This document shows positions 23,901 to 35,900 of a stretch of 64,000 nt of DNA, piece after piece (within the stretch, counting starts at the first letter, position 1; every line of letters begins with the position of its first letter). The notes beneath the pieces are model-generated. The model was not told where the DNA came from and ran no database searches. It saw only the letters and a list, made by a program, of their open reading frames with translations. The position numbers and the translations under genes were made by a program. This stretch comes from Misgurnus anguillicaudatus. Its lineage: Eukaryota > Chordata > Actinopteri > Cypriniformes > Cobitidae. The stretch covers positions 39,362,001-39,426,000 of the forward strand of contig NC_073353.2 in NCBI RefSeq assembly GCF_027580225.2, read 5' to 3'.

Positions 23901-26900
23901 GGCTTCACTCAGTTTCTTATTTGTTTTTGAGAGTGCTTGGCCAAACGTGTAAATAATTCCAAAGAAGAAAATGCCGCACCCTGCACACAAACGCAAGCAC
24001 TGCACAATATGTTTACTCCGCAGAGTAAATTTTGCGAAGTGTGCCCATGAGCCGAAACACGTCTGTGAAACAAACACGCCTAGACGCAAAGTACCTCTCT
24101 TCCCTGGGACCATTCACCACACAAACGTCCATATCCTGATCTGATGCAGAAATTTCGTACAGAAGGCACACAGCGAGAGTACAGGCACTACTAGTCCGCC
24201 CAAGCTCTAGCCAGTCTGGGCTCCTCTACGCAGCAGAGGCCGAGGCTGCGGCCTCCTCCCAGGGCTTTTGTGCTTTCTGTTCCTCCCTCTGCCTCAGCTC
24301 TTTGCTGTATTGTGGCTCATAAAAGTGCCATGAACAGCGGATTAGAGCATCACGCTTGCGAAATCACCCTCTTCCATATCATATTTATTACCTTCCACTA
24401 TTAATGTTAACATGAAGTCTGGCTCGCTCCACATCGTTTGTTAGCTAAGTTTAGCATAAAGATGGCGGCTGATCATTTCTTTTTGTGTATTTTTGTAAGT
24501 CCCACCACTGATCTGTAATAGGTCTATGAAAAATGAGGAATGAGTGTTTATAGTCTTACACCCTCAACAAAGATACAGCAGTTCCTTCTTTCAATGACGC
24601 AAAATGACGATTTTTACATCATTGAAAGAAGGAAGTGCAACACTGAAATCTGTATTTCTCCCGTCTTAAGGGAAACTGGGGGAAAGATGCACGACCATTC
24701 AAAAACATGACTGAGGTTCTAACGATAAAAAGCTTAATGCAAATCGGTAAAGTGTCCCTTTAATAATGCTTGTGTGAGATAAAAGTACACACATATCATA
24801 TTAAGAGGAGATCTGATATGTATTTATGATTATAGACACAAACGCTGACATGATTTATTGATTGGTCATTTGACCTCTGTATATTCTCTTGTTTTGATGT
24901 CTACAGATGACGGATTTGTTTTTCTTCATGTTTCTGTTGAGTATCTGGGTGGTGGCGTACGGCGTGGCTAAACAAGGCATTTTGATTCAGAACGAACACA
25001 GACTGGATTGGATCTTCCGCGGTGCTGTTTATGAGCCGTACCTCATCTTATTCGGCAACCTCCCCACTGATATAGACAGTAAGAACTTTAGTTTTCCAAA
25101 CCGCATTCATCCTCAAAAGACATTCAAGAGAAATGAAGCTTGTAATGTTAAGATTATTTTGGATTTTAGCATTGTGACATTATTTTAATGTAGTTCTAAA
25201 CTTAGGTTTGGGAGGAGCCTAAACATTCAGTCCTGTCAATCATTCTGAGAGCTTATATAAGCCAGTCAGTCTACACGCCATCTCAGTGATGATTCTTCCT
25301 GCAACCCTCCTTCTCGGGTTTGAGCTTCCTTTGAGGACAGCAAGCCAAGTTTGTTTACCATTATTCATTAAACTGAATGTGCTGGCAAACTAGTGAAATA
25401 ATAATTAAAAGGTGTGGGGGGTTAATGCTATTTAAAGCATTCTGATTAATAACACAGTTAAAGAGTTGTAATCCTCATGCTAAACAAATGCAAAGTGTCA
25501 AAAAGCCGTTGAGCGTGAGACTGAGAATTTCTGGGCCAAACTCTCACCTTTTTTTCTATACGTTTTGGAAAGTTTTTTTTTTAACATGGGCACCTGTTAC
25601 GTATCATTGACACTATATTAAGGTGACCAGATTTTTTTTAATGAAAACTGGGGACATTTCCTAGTTCAATGGTCAAAATATGATTAAAATCTCATTTGTT
25701 GTTAAATGGGGACAAAACCTTTTTTGAATGTTTTTGTCTTTTTATTGTTGTGGGTTCACTGCAAAAAAAAGACTTTCGTCATATTTTCAGTACAAATATC
25801 TAAAAATTCTTAAATCAAAATGCAAAATCTTAGCTGAAAAAAATTAGCTTTAAGACAAAAAATATCAAATGTAAGTAAATTTGTGCTTTAAAACAAGCAA
25901 AAAAATCTGCCAATGGAGTAAGAATTTTTTTAATTAAGTGCTAGCAGATATTTTTTGCTTGTTTTAAGCATAAATGTAATATTTTTGGTCTAAAAACTAG
26001 ACTTGTTTTCTTATATCATTAAGCTCATTATGAAAATGCATCCTGATTTAAGAATTTTTTATATTTTACTGAAAACAAGAAAAAAATTAAATAAAAAGTT
26101 ATTTTTTGCAGTGTTTCTAATTAAATGAATTGAACAATTTCTGTAGCCTAAACCTATTTTTTACATTTTCTTGTATACAATGCACATAGTATATGACATA
26201 CCTAATCAAATTTACTTCAAAAGTGCTACTTCAGCTGATTTCATAGCATTGTAAATGTGAAGAACAGAAGGAATGCTCAGTACCATGCTGTACCATCAGT
26301 TCACTTCATTGGTTTATTACTTTAATTTAACATGAGTAGTTAGTACCTTAACTCCTGATAGCTTTGACTGTTTTCATTTCTTATGATAACTTGATTGATG
26401 ATACCTTGATGACGCTTTCTCATGTGTCTCGTAGTAAATTCTTCTTCACTAAAGCAGTGACGCGCAACCAAGTAATCAGTGTAGCTCGCGGCCCCCTCTG
26501 CTGGTGAAAATAATCATTACATGATTGCTCCGGTCTGGTACTACAAAGGCTACATGTTGATCGGGTTTATCAGTGTATTTGCTGGTGTTTTGAACGTGCT
26601 GTAAGACATTTCCGGGGACAGCTCCAGTCGGGGACAGAACACCAAAAAACAGGACTGTCCCCGGAAAACTGGGATGTCTGGTCACCTTACCCTATATTTT
26701 ACGAGTTCGCCTCACTGACAATAAAGTGGGACTGCTAATATGCGTGAGTGGCGTGCTGTCCCGGGGCGAATGTTCCGAGCTCGGGAAATACCCCCCGAGT
26801 TCGGAACGTTCGTCCCTTGACCAAGGAAGTAGCCCCGGGCCTGGGGCGTGCCCTGACCCGGGTTATCCCCTGTGCTGAGCTAAATGTACGTAGTGAGGCG

Positions 26901-29900
26901 AAGGGGTGGAGGTGGGTTTGCGAAGATTCCGGAGAATGAGGGTATGGAGTCTTGATTATTTATAGAGCTGGTACTAAGTTTGTTGTGTTTATTAGTGATT
27001 GATAAACAGCTGTGTTAATAATAATAATAATAATACATTTTATTTAAAGGCGCCTTTCAGAGCACTCAAGGACACCGTACAGTAAAATGACAATCATAAA
27101 ACAACTCAAAACAATACAACAAAACATCAACAGTAAAAACATACAGTGTTTAAAACTGATCAGAAAAAGCTAATTTAAATAGGTACGTTTTAAGACGTGA
27201 TTTAAAAGTAACCAGACATTCACTTTCTTGTAATGATTTAGGGAGAGAGTTCCAGAGATTAGGGGCAGCAAAGCTGAACGCCCTGGACCCCATAGTGACT
27301 AACCGAACCGGTGGTACTACAAGGGAGACAGAAGAGGAAGATCGAAGTGTACGTTTTGGGGTGTAGATGTGAAGCAGTTCAGAAAGATATAAGGGTGCTA
27401 GATTATGAAGAGCTTTGAAAGTGAGAAGCAGAATCTTATATTCTACACGATATTTAACTGGAAGCCAATGTAAGTGGTAGAGAACGGGAGATATATGCTC
27501 AATGGAAGAGGTTCTAGTGATTATACGGGCAGCTGAGTTCTGGACCAGTTGAAGTTTGTGAAGGAGTTTGTGTGGTAAGCCAAATAGAAGAGAATTACAG
27601 TAATCAATGCGTGAAGTGACTAAAGCGTGAACAAGAATGGCTGATGAATTGGGGCTGAGAAATGGACGAAGCCGGCTGATGTTCCGTAGGTGAAAGTATG
27701 CAGAGCGAGTAATGTTGTTTACATGTTTTTCAAAAGACAAAGTGCTATCGAGGACAACACCCAGACTCTTAACCTGAGAAGATGGAGATATTGTAGAGTT
27801 ATCAATAGAAATTGTAAAGCTATTAGATTTTGACAGATTGGATTTTGTGCCAACTAGAAGAACCTCTGTTTTATCAGTGTTTAATTTGAGAAAATTGTGT
27901 GAAAACCAGGATTTAATCTCTTCTAGACAATCTGAGAGAGAAGTTGACAGAAGAGTAGAATTTGGTTTGGATGATAGGTAGAGCTGGGTGTCGTCCGCAT
28001 AGCAATGAAAACTAATGCCATATTTCCGCAGGATGTTACCAAGTGGTAGTAAGTAAATGATAAATAAGAGAGGGCCCAGAACAGAACCTTGAGGGACACC
28101 AGCAGTGACAGATGACGAGTATGACCTGAAGTTTTTGAGCTGAACAAATTGAGTGCGTCCGGTGAGATAGGATCTGAACCAGGTAAGAGGAATGCCAGTG
28201 ATACCTATAGAGAGTAATCTATCTAAGAGAACATGATGGGAAATTGTATCAAAGGCTGCACTTAGATCGAGCAAGATGAGTAGTGTTAAGAGTCCAGAAT
28301 CAGCTGCTATCAGTAAATCATTAACAACTTTTACCATGGCGGTTTCTGTACTATGCAATGGTCGAAAACCAGACTGGAATTTTTTGGACAGACTATTCTT
28401 TGAGAGGTGGGCGTGTACCTGGGATGCAACAACCTTTTCCAAGACTTTTGAGACGAAAGGTAGATTGGAGATTGGGCGAAAATTTGAAAAATTATTAGGA
28501 TCAGCGCCCGGTTTCTTAAGTCTTGGAGTTATAACAGCAACTTTAAAAGATGAAGGAACAACCCCAGAAGTCAAAGAAGAGTGAATAATATCAGTTACTA
28601 TACCAGATAGAGTGGATAGGCAAGCTTTAACTAAGTGAGTAGGGAGTGGGTCTAACTGACAAGTGGAAGACTTAGATTGTCGGATCAAACATGATATTTC
28701 TTCAACAGTCGGGGGTTTAAAGCTACAAAGTAGAGAGAGAGCAGAATCGTGATTTAGCAAAAGCGGGGGATCACATACCAGGCTGCTTTGGGGAGCTAAT
28801 TGTTGATGGATATTGTCAATTTTGTTTATAAAAAAGTCATAAATTTATTACATAAGTCATTAGAGTATAGGTGGGAAGGAAGGCTATCAGGAGGCCGTAG
28901 AATATTATTTACTGTTGTAAACAGGGATCTAGTGTTCCCTTCATCTGATCTAATCATACCAGAATAATAATGAGATTTAGCTGTCAGGAGAATATTCTTG
29001 TAGGATAGCATGTGATCTGTATACATCTCCTTGTGGACAGTGAGACCTGTTTTAATGCATAGACGTTCCAGGCGACGTCCTTTAGTTTTTAGTTGTCTCA
29101 GTTCAGGAGTAAACCAAGGTGCAGAGTGAGAGAAATATACGGTCCAGGTTTTTAGAGGTGCAAGCTTATCAAACACATTATGTAGTCTTTCGTTATAGTA
29201 GGAAACTAAGTCATCTGGAGTAGAAAATACATCTCTCATGATAGAATTGTCAAGTTCATTAGAGAGCGTTGAAAAATCGATGTTCTTGACGTTTCGAAAG
29301 GAGATGGAACGACCCATATTGTTTTTTTCTACCATTAAGTTGACATTGAATGATATTAACTTGTGATCTGATATGGGCAGGTCCGTTGCGAGACAGTTAG
29401 AAGGGGTTACACCAGAGCAGCAGATAAGGTCGAGAGTGTGGCCTTTGCAGTGGGTCGGAAAATCAACAAATTGTTGTATTCCAAAACTGTCAAGGCATGA
29501 TATGAAATCTCTGGTAAAAGTGTCGTTCACATTATCTATGTGTATGTTAAAATCGCCCAATATAATAACATTTTGAAATGCAGAACAAAGCAGTGTTAAA
29601 AATACAGAAAAATCGTTTAAGAAATTTGGATTGCTCCTGGGCGGACGATAAACATTAGCTATAATAGTAGGAATGGGTCCAGTAATTTTTAAAACAGTGG
29701 ATTCAAATGATTTATACAGAGGCGAAGTTATGGGAGAGACTTTCCACTTCTCATTATAAAGTATCGCGAGCCCTCCACCTCGGCCAGAGGTACGAGGTTG
29801 ACAGGTGTTCATTGCTTAATGATCGAGAACCAGCTGTGTTCATTAATTGGTGATTGAGAGCCAGCTGTGTTCATTGATTAATGATCGAGAGCCAGCCGTG

Positions 29901-32900
29901 TTCATTGACTGATCAGCTCCTCCCAAACCTTGTTTATATAAAACATAATTTTACGAGTTCGCCTCACTGACAATAAAGTGGGACTGCTAATATGCGTGAG
30001 TGGCGTGCTGTCTAGGGGCGAAGGTTCCGAGCTCGGGAAATACCCCCCGAGTTCGGAACGTTCGTCCCTTGACCGGGGAAGGAGCCCCGGGCCTGGGGCG
30101 TGCCCTGACCCGGGTTATCCCCAAAAAGAGCAGGTGGTGCAGGACAGCCGCCTGAACAACAATTCCCCAAAGAAGGCTGGCTTGAGAAGGCGAGGTGCTG
30201 GCCCTCATTGGGGAAAATGCTGAAGTAGAGGGTAGAATTGAAAAAGGCAGCTCTGGAGAGCGGGCACTGTTGAGAAGTGCTGTGAAGAGGTTGAGAAGGA
30301 TAGTATGAGGTGGGGCAGAGGCCTGGACCCAAAGGCTGTAGTTTGAAGAATATAGGGGGCTCCGGGGGAGCAAAATCTGCTGCTGCCAATATGTACGGAA
30401 GGGAGAAAATTGTGCTCTGAAGAAAAGCAGGGAGTTTTTAAAGGTAATAGGTGAGGTAGTGCTGTAAGGAGCAAGGTAGGACTCCAAGGGAGCGAAGGAA
30501 GCAGTTTGTGCCTTGAGATGGGGCTGTGCTCTAGAGGAGCCAGACATGAGGTAGTTGGGGAAGAAGAAAACTCCAGAGGGAGCAGTACTGCTTAGGCAGC
30601 GATAGATGCATAGATTCTGCTGGGCAGAAAATGTGAAGGAAGCACTGGCCCCTGCGGGGGCGGTCGCGCTGCGATACGGGCTTCGAGGTTGAAATAATCT
30701 GCTGTGGCAGATCGAGGAAAAGGCACGGGCCCCTGCGGGGGCGGTCGCTGCTGCGATACTGGCCTGAGTTGGAAAGGGAAGGTTTTATTGGCAGAGCATG
30801 TGAAAGAAGCACGGGCCCCTGCGGGGGCGGTCGCAGCGGCGATACTGGCTTTAGAAGTCGAATGCTGCGTCATATCGAGGAACACGCACGGGCCCCTGCG
30901 GGGGCGGTCGCTGCTGCGATACTGGCCTGAGTTGGAAAGGGAAGGTTTTATTGGCAGAGCATGTGAAAGAAGCACGGGCCCCTGCGGGGGCGGTCGCAGC
31001 GGCGATACTGGCTTTAGAAGTCGACTGCTGCGGCAGATCGAGGAAAAGGCACGGGCCCCTGCGGGGGCGGTCGCTGCTGCGATACTGGCCTGAGTTGGAA
31101 AGGGAAGGTTTTATTGGCAGAGCATGTGAAAGAAGTACGGGCCCCTGCGGGGGTGGTCGCGGCTGCGATACTGGCTTCGGAAGTCGACTGCTGCGGCACA
31201 GCGAAAAAGAAGCACAGGCCCCTGCGGGGGCGGTCACTGCTGCGATACTGGCTTGAAAAAAGGCATCTGCTGCGGCAGAGTGTAAAATAAAAGCTTGGGC
31301 TTCTGAAAGAGCGGTCGCGCTGCGACATTAGTTGTAATGGAATCTTGTTGCGGTAGGGCTGTGATCTGGTGTAATTGATGAAAACTCTGCAGCTTCTCCG
31401 AGCTGTCAAATAGGTTTGAAGAGTTCCCTGGGGAGACCGCTTGGAGTCTGGTATCTAGAGAGGTATTAAGAAGGTCTTTGAGTGGATGATTTATGGGAAT
31501 ATTAGTGTTGAATAAGGAGGCACTGGTGTTGGGTGGAGATCCGCTTCTGGTGCCAGCTGCCTGAATTTCTGGAAAGCAAATCGAAAGAGAGAGTCGGCTA
31601 TTGTATTGTTACGGCCGGGGATGTATGTGGCTGAGATCAAAAATTGATCACATGCTGCAGTCCATATTAGACATCTTAGTAAAGGCATTAATGTGAGGGA
31701 ATGAGAGCGACCTTTGTTGATGCATTGTACAGCTGCCTGGCTGTCGCAGTGTATTACGATGCTGGTTGAGGTCCATTCTTTCCCCCACACAAAAGCAGCG
31801 ACTACTATGGGGTATAACTCAAACAGCGCAGATGACGACAGGGTCTCTGGGAGATCAGAAAGTTGATTGGGCCATGTTGACGCGAACCAGCGGCCTCTGT
31901 AATAGCCGCCGAAACCAATGGACGGGGCGGCGTCGGTGTATAATTGAATGTCCGTGGGATGAGAAATCATGCTTTCATAAAAGAAAGAAATGCCATTCCA
32001 CTGCTTTAGGAATCTTACCCATAGACTGAGCTCGTTAAGACATGGCTCATCTAGGGATATGAGACCTTCGAATGTATTTACGGTTGTCGAGAGAGAAATG
32101 AGATGTGAGATGAAAGGGTGTCCCTGGGGAATTATACGCATTGCGAAATGAAATAGCCGAGTACTGAGAGTAACTCGCGTTTGGAGCAAGATGGGTTTTT
32201 TTGAGCAGTTTCAAAGCTACTGAGATGATCCTGACGATTTTTTTCCTTGGGTAGCGACGCTTGGAATTTTTTAGAATCTAAGATGATTCCCAAAAATTCA
32301 ATGGAAGTATCTGGACCGGCGTTTTTTTCCTGAGCGAGCGGAATTCCGAGCTTCTGAAAAACTCCCTGCACTGTCTAGAGATGGGCGGCTGGGAGATTAT
32401 CTGGAGGAGATATGATTTAAAAAATCATCTAAAAGATGTACGACGTGGGGAATTGGGTAGTTATTGGAAAGAATCCAGCAAATGGCTTCTGACAGCATGT
32501 CAAAAATTTTGGGGCTGCTTCTACACCCGAAAGTTAATCGGACGGAAAAGTAGAATTTATTGCGCCAGCATTTGCCAAACAGGTGCCAAAAATCAGGGTG
32601 GATGGGCATGATTTTGAATGCTGATGTAATATCTACTTTTGCCATCCATGCGCCGCGACCAGCATTTTTAATGAGAGTGATAGCTTGATCAATGTCATGG
32701 TAATTCAATGAAAATTCTTCGAGCGGAATGAGGCTGTTAATGCTAGGAAAAGGAGAAGAGTGTGGTGAAGAAAGATCAAAAATGAGGCGCTTTTTCCCAG
32801 AAAATTTCCTGGTGGCTACCCCAATTGGACTTACGCGAAATGTACTGAAAGGAGGAGCGGAAAAGGGGCCCATGATGAATTTCTCATTGACCTCTTTTTG

Positions 32901-35900
32901 AATTAACAAGTCGATGGTTTCGGGTTCAACGAGCGCTGACTGCAAATTTGGACAGATCATGCTTGAGGTAGGCGAAGCTAATACGCCTGGGTTGAAACCC
33001 TGCGAGAGGCCGTTCAAGAGGTAGCTTGTGAAATTATCGTTGGGATGTGATGCTAACTCTGTGGATAAACAAGAAATATTGACAGGAGTCGATAAATATT
33101 TATATGATTTCTTGGTAGCCAGCGTGAAAGGTTGACGGGTCTGGGGAACAGAATCAACAGAAAAAGAAGCCGCTGGAGCCGCTTGCGGAGGCAGCCTCAC
33201 GCTTTGGGTCGATCCGTGGGCGAAAATATCAGGTTGAAAAGTCATAGAGGGTGCCGGGGCCTGACTCGTTAGCGGAGGCATCCTCACGCTCGTGTCGGCT
33301 CCTGCGGCAAAACCCGGGGCCTGACTCGTTAGCGGAGGCATCCTCACGCTCGTGTCGGCTCCTGTGGCGAAAACCGGAGCCTGACTCGTTAGCGGAGGCA
33401 TCCTCACGCTCGAGTCGGCTCCTGCGGCAAAAGTGGGAAAAATGTGAGAGTGAAAGATAGAAGCGGCCGGCGCTGCTGCTGAACGCAACCCCGTGTGACA
33501 GATAGACGGAGGGGCAGCAGGCCATTGGCCGGGAGAAGGAAGTTGCAGTGGGAGGAGCGAAGCCGTTGCCGTGAGCGGAAGCATGTTCGCGCTGTCTGTC
33601 TGGCTTCCTCGCTTGTGTGCTGGCTGCTGGAGACATCAACGGGCGGCCCAGGCTAGCTGATGGGTTCATGCGGCGTCTTTGAGACCTCTTTGTTTTCCCC
33701 GATGTCTTTCGGGAGTACGGTGTACTCCGTGCTTGTGAAGACGAGGAGTCAGAGCTCGCTGACACGGCTGTTTGTGGGGGTTGAGTAGCCCTCCGGCTAT
33801 CACGGAGGAGGATGAACAGCTGCGCCTTTGTTTGCTTGCGAGAAAATGGAATATCCGCGTTTTCAAGCGCTAGTCTGAGGCCTAGGACCGTCCATTTCTT
33901 GATATCGGGGATTCCTGGAGAAGCCGAAGCGTAAGAAGAAGCCGGTGATGGTGGTGAGCGCCTCTGCGGGGTGCGAGGAGACGGTCTTTTTCTCCTTGGG
34001 GTTCGTTCAGCAGTGCGGGAAGATCGCCCGGCCTGTGGGGAGGCCTCGGGCTCGATTGAAACATCCCGACCGCTGTTGAAAGGCCCGGGAGAATCCTGTG
34101 CTGTACGGTGCATTTCCTGTGCTACGTTTAATTGTCTGGACATCTTGCGAAGATTCCGGAGAATGAGGGTAAGGAGTCTTGATTATTTATAGAGCTGGTA
34201 CTAAGTTTGTTGTGTTTATTAGTGATTGATAAACAGCTGTGTTTATTGCTTAATGATCGAGAACCAGCTGTGTTCATTAATTGGTGATTGAGAGCCAGCT
34301 GTGTTCATTGATTAATGATCGAGAGCCAGCCGTGTTCATTGACTGATCAGCTCCTCCCAAACCTTGTTTATATAAAACATCATTCCATTCCATAGAAGTT
34401 ATTTAGAGATGGTGGGATAATGTTTTGTGTGTTGCTTGCTTGTAACTCGCTCCTCCCGCTGGACGCCTTTGGGATTTCATGCTTTTCCGGAAACTATAGC
34501 TAGAGCTGATCTGTCTTGTATAAATCTGATAAAACTAAAGACTCTTCAGAGATATGAAGGATGTAATACTACTCTATAGGTACTCAAGATTAACATGACA
34601 TGAGAAGAAATAGTGTGTGTTATGTGAGCTTTAAACAGTGACGATGATATATCTGAAAAATAAACATTTACTGGAAGTTACAAAATAGAATTTTTAATAA
34701 AGGCTTTACAACATGACATACATGTTTATATAAAACTATACAACAAATGTTAATATGGTGTTTGAATACCACTTTATATTTGCACTGATTTTTGTATGTT
34801 TATGTCATGCATATAATGTTACAATTGAAGTATTAAAGAGATTTTATTGGTTTTCTGATGGGAAATTGTTTAGCAGGCTGTCGATTTATTCTGCCCAGAA
34901 ATGAGATATCCAGAGATTCAATAACAACATTCACAAAACAAGATTTTAAGATAAAGTAAATAAACATCTGTGTTTTTGTGTTCCAGACACTCAGTTTGAT
35001 ATGAACAGCTGTAGTTTAAATGCCACGGACCCTTTGAAGCCCAAATGTCCCATTTTAAGTGAAGACAACATGCCAGTGTTCCCAGTATGGCTTACCGTCA
35101 TTCTGCTGTGCGTCTATTTGCTCTTCACCAACATTCTAATGCTTAACCTTCTTATTGCCATCTTAAGGTGAGTCTACATGCTATAAAACACACAGACACT
35201 TATCTTACATGTGGTTTGTACACATACTGTTCACATTTGGGGAAAATTTTATTCAAAGTAAAACACAAACACAGAGCTATTTGAATGCTGATATTGCTAA
35301 TAAAATAGTTTTGCCATTGTGATGGTGATAGTGTTTCTGCTTAACATGAAGGTTCTGGAAGTGTTTGTATAAAAACTAAAATGCATTTATATCTCATGTG
35401 GAGTGTTGTTGAAATGCTGTTACTGTCCATCACAGCTATACGTTCCAGGAGGTTCAGGACAACACCGACACCATCTGGAAGTTCCAGCGATATGAGCTGA
35501 TTAAAGAATATCACAGTCGTCCTGCTCTCCCGCCGCCCTTCATCCTCATCAGTCATCTCATCATCTTCATCAAAGGGGTGTTTGTGCGTTCACCAGCACA
35601 GGGACACCAATGCTTCAGTGAGTGACCCTATTAAATTACATTCAACTTACACACTTTTCACAATTGTTACATTTTTTCAGAAGCAGCTTTACATTAATAA
35701 AAACAAGAAAAAAACATGGAAAAATCAAAGAAAAACAAAAGCAGCTAAAAGTACTATGTATTGAGTACTAAAGAGTACTTTAAAGTACTATAACTTTAAT
35801 AATTACTATTTACCCCCAAGCCACTTTTCATTAGTTAAAAAACATGGTTCCCTTCATCACAGTGGAATAAGATTTTGTGACTTTTCCAGATTATCTGTCA

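Larger units (their letters stand above)
18604..24906. other. trpm2 intron 7, rest: only repeats seen
   Basis: Apart from the elements listed separately, 19311-20089, 22361-22851 and 23868-24906 hold diverged repeat sequence (for example TTTGACCGAGAAAAGACAGA and the CTCTACGCAGCAGAGGCCGA palindromic stretch). No exon-like open frame with splice borders is seen. Confidence 0.6.
27017..29804 (-). mobile_element. L2-clade LINE, 5'-truncated, nested in Ngaro A2 repeat
   Basis: A 5-bp target duplication GTGTT (27012-27016, 29805-29809) flanks it. The 3' end on the minus strand is an (ATT)n tail (27017-27035), usual for L2-type LINEs. The 5' end is cut within the endonuclease domain. Coding is on the minus strand: endonuclease then RT, one long protein apart from one frameshift. 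Confidence 0.93.
26698..34380 (-). mobile_element. Ngaro-type retrotransposon with split direct repeats, interrupted by an L2 LINE
   Basis: Read on the minus strand the order is A1 (34380-34144), gag-like ORF, RT, RNase H, a minisatellite, B1 (30120-29945), A2 (29945-26919, split by an L2), B2 (about 26870-26698). A1 and A2 share CGAAGATTCCGGAGAATGAG, TTGATTATTTATAGAGCTGG and GAGAGCCAGC(T/C)GTGTTCATT. B1 and B2 share GAGTTCGCCTCACTGACAAT, TTCGGAACGTTCGTCCCTTG and TGACCCGGGTTATCCCC. A1-ORFs-B1A2B2 is the split-repeat layout described for Ngaro elements. The catalytic half of the tyrosine recombinase is not visible. Confidence 0.85.

Noticed and set aside
26748..26939. 63-codon frame in the Ngaro B2 repeat
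   Set aside because: B repeats are non-coding in Ngaro; the frame is interrupted in B1.
30640..31325. Regularly spaced repeats considered as a CRISPR array
   Set aside because: Spacers are themselves repeated, units are 80 bp, and the genome is a vertebrate one.
30531..31409. Several 100-130 codon frames on both strands (Pro/Arg-rich and Ala/Gly-rich)
   Set aside because: They are produced by the 80-bp GC-rich minisatellite; repeated peptides change frame between units and match no family.
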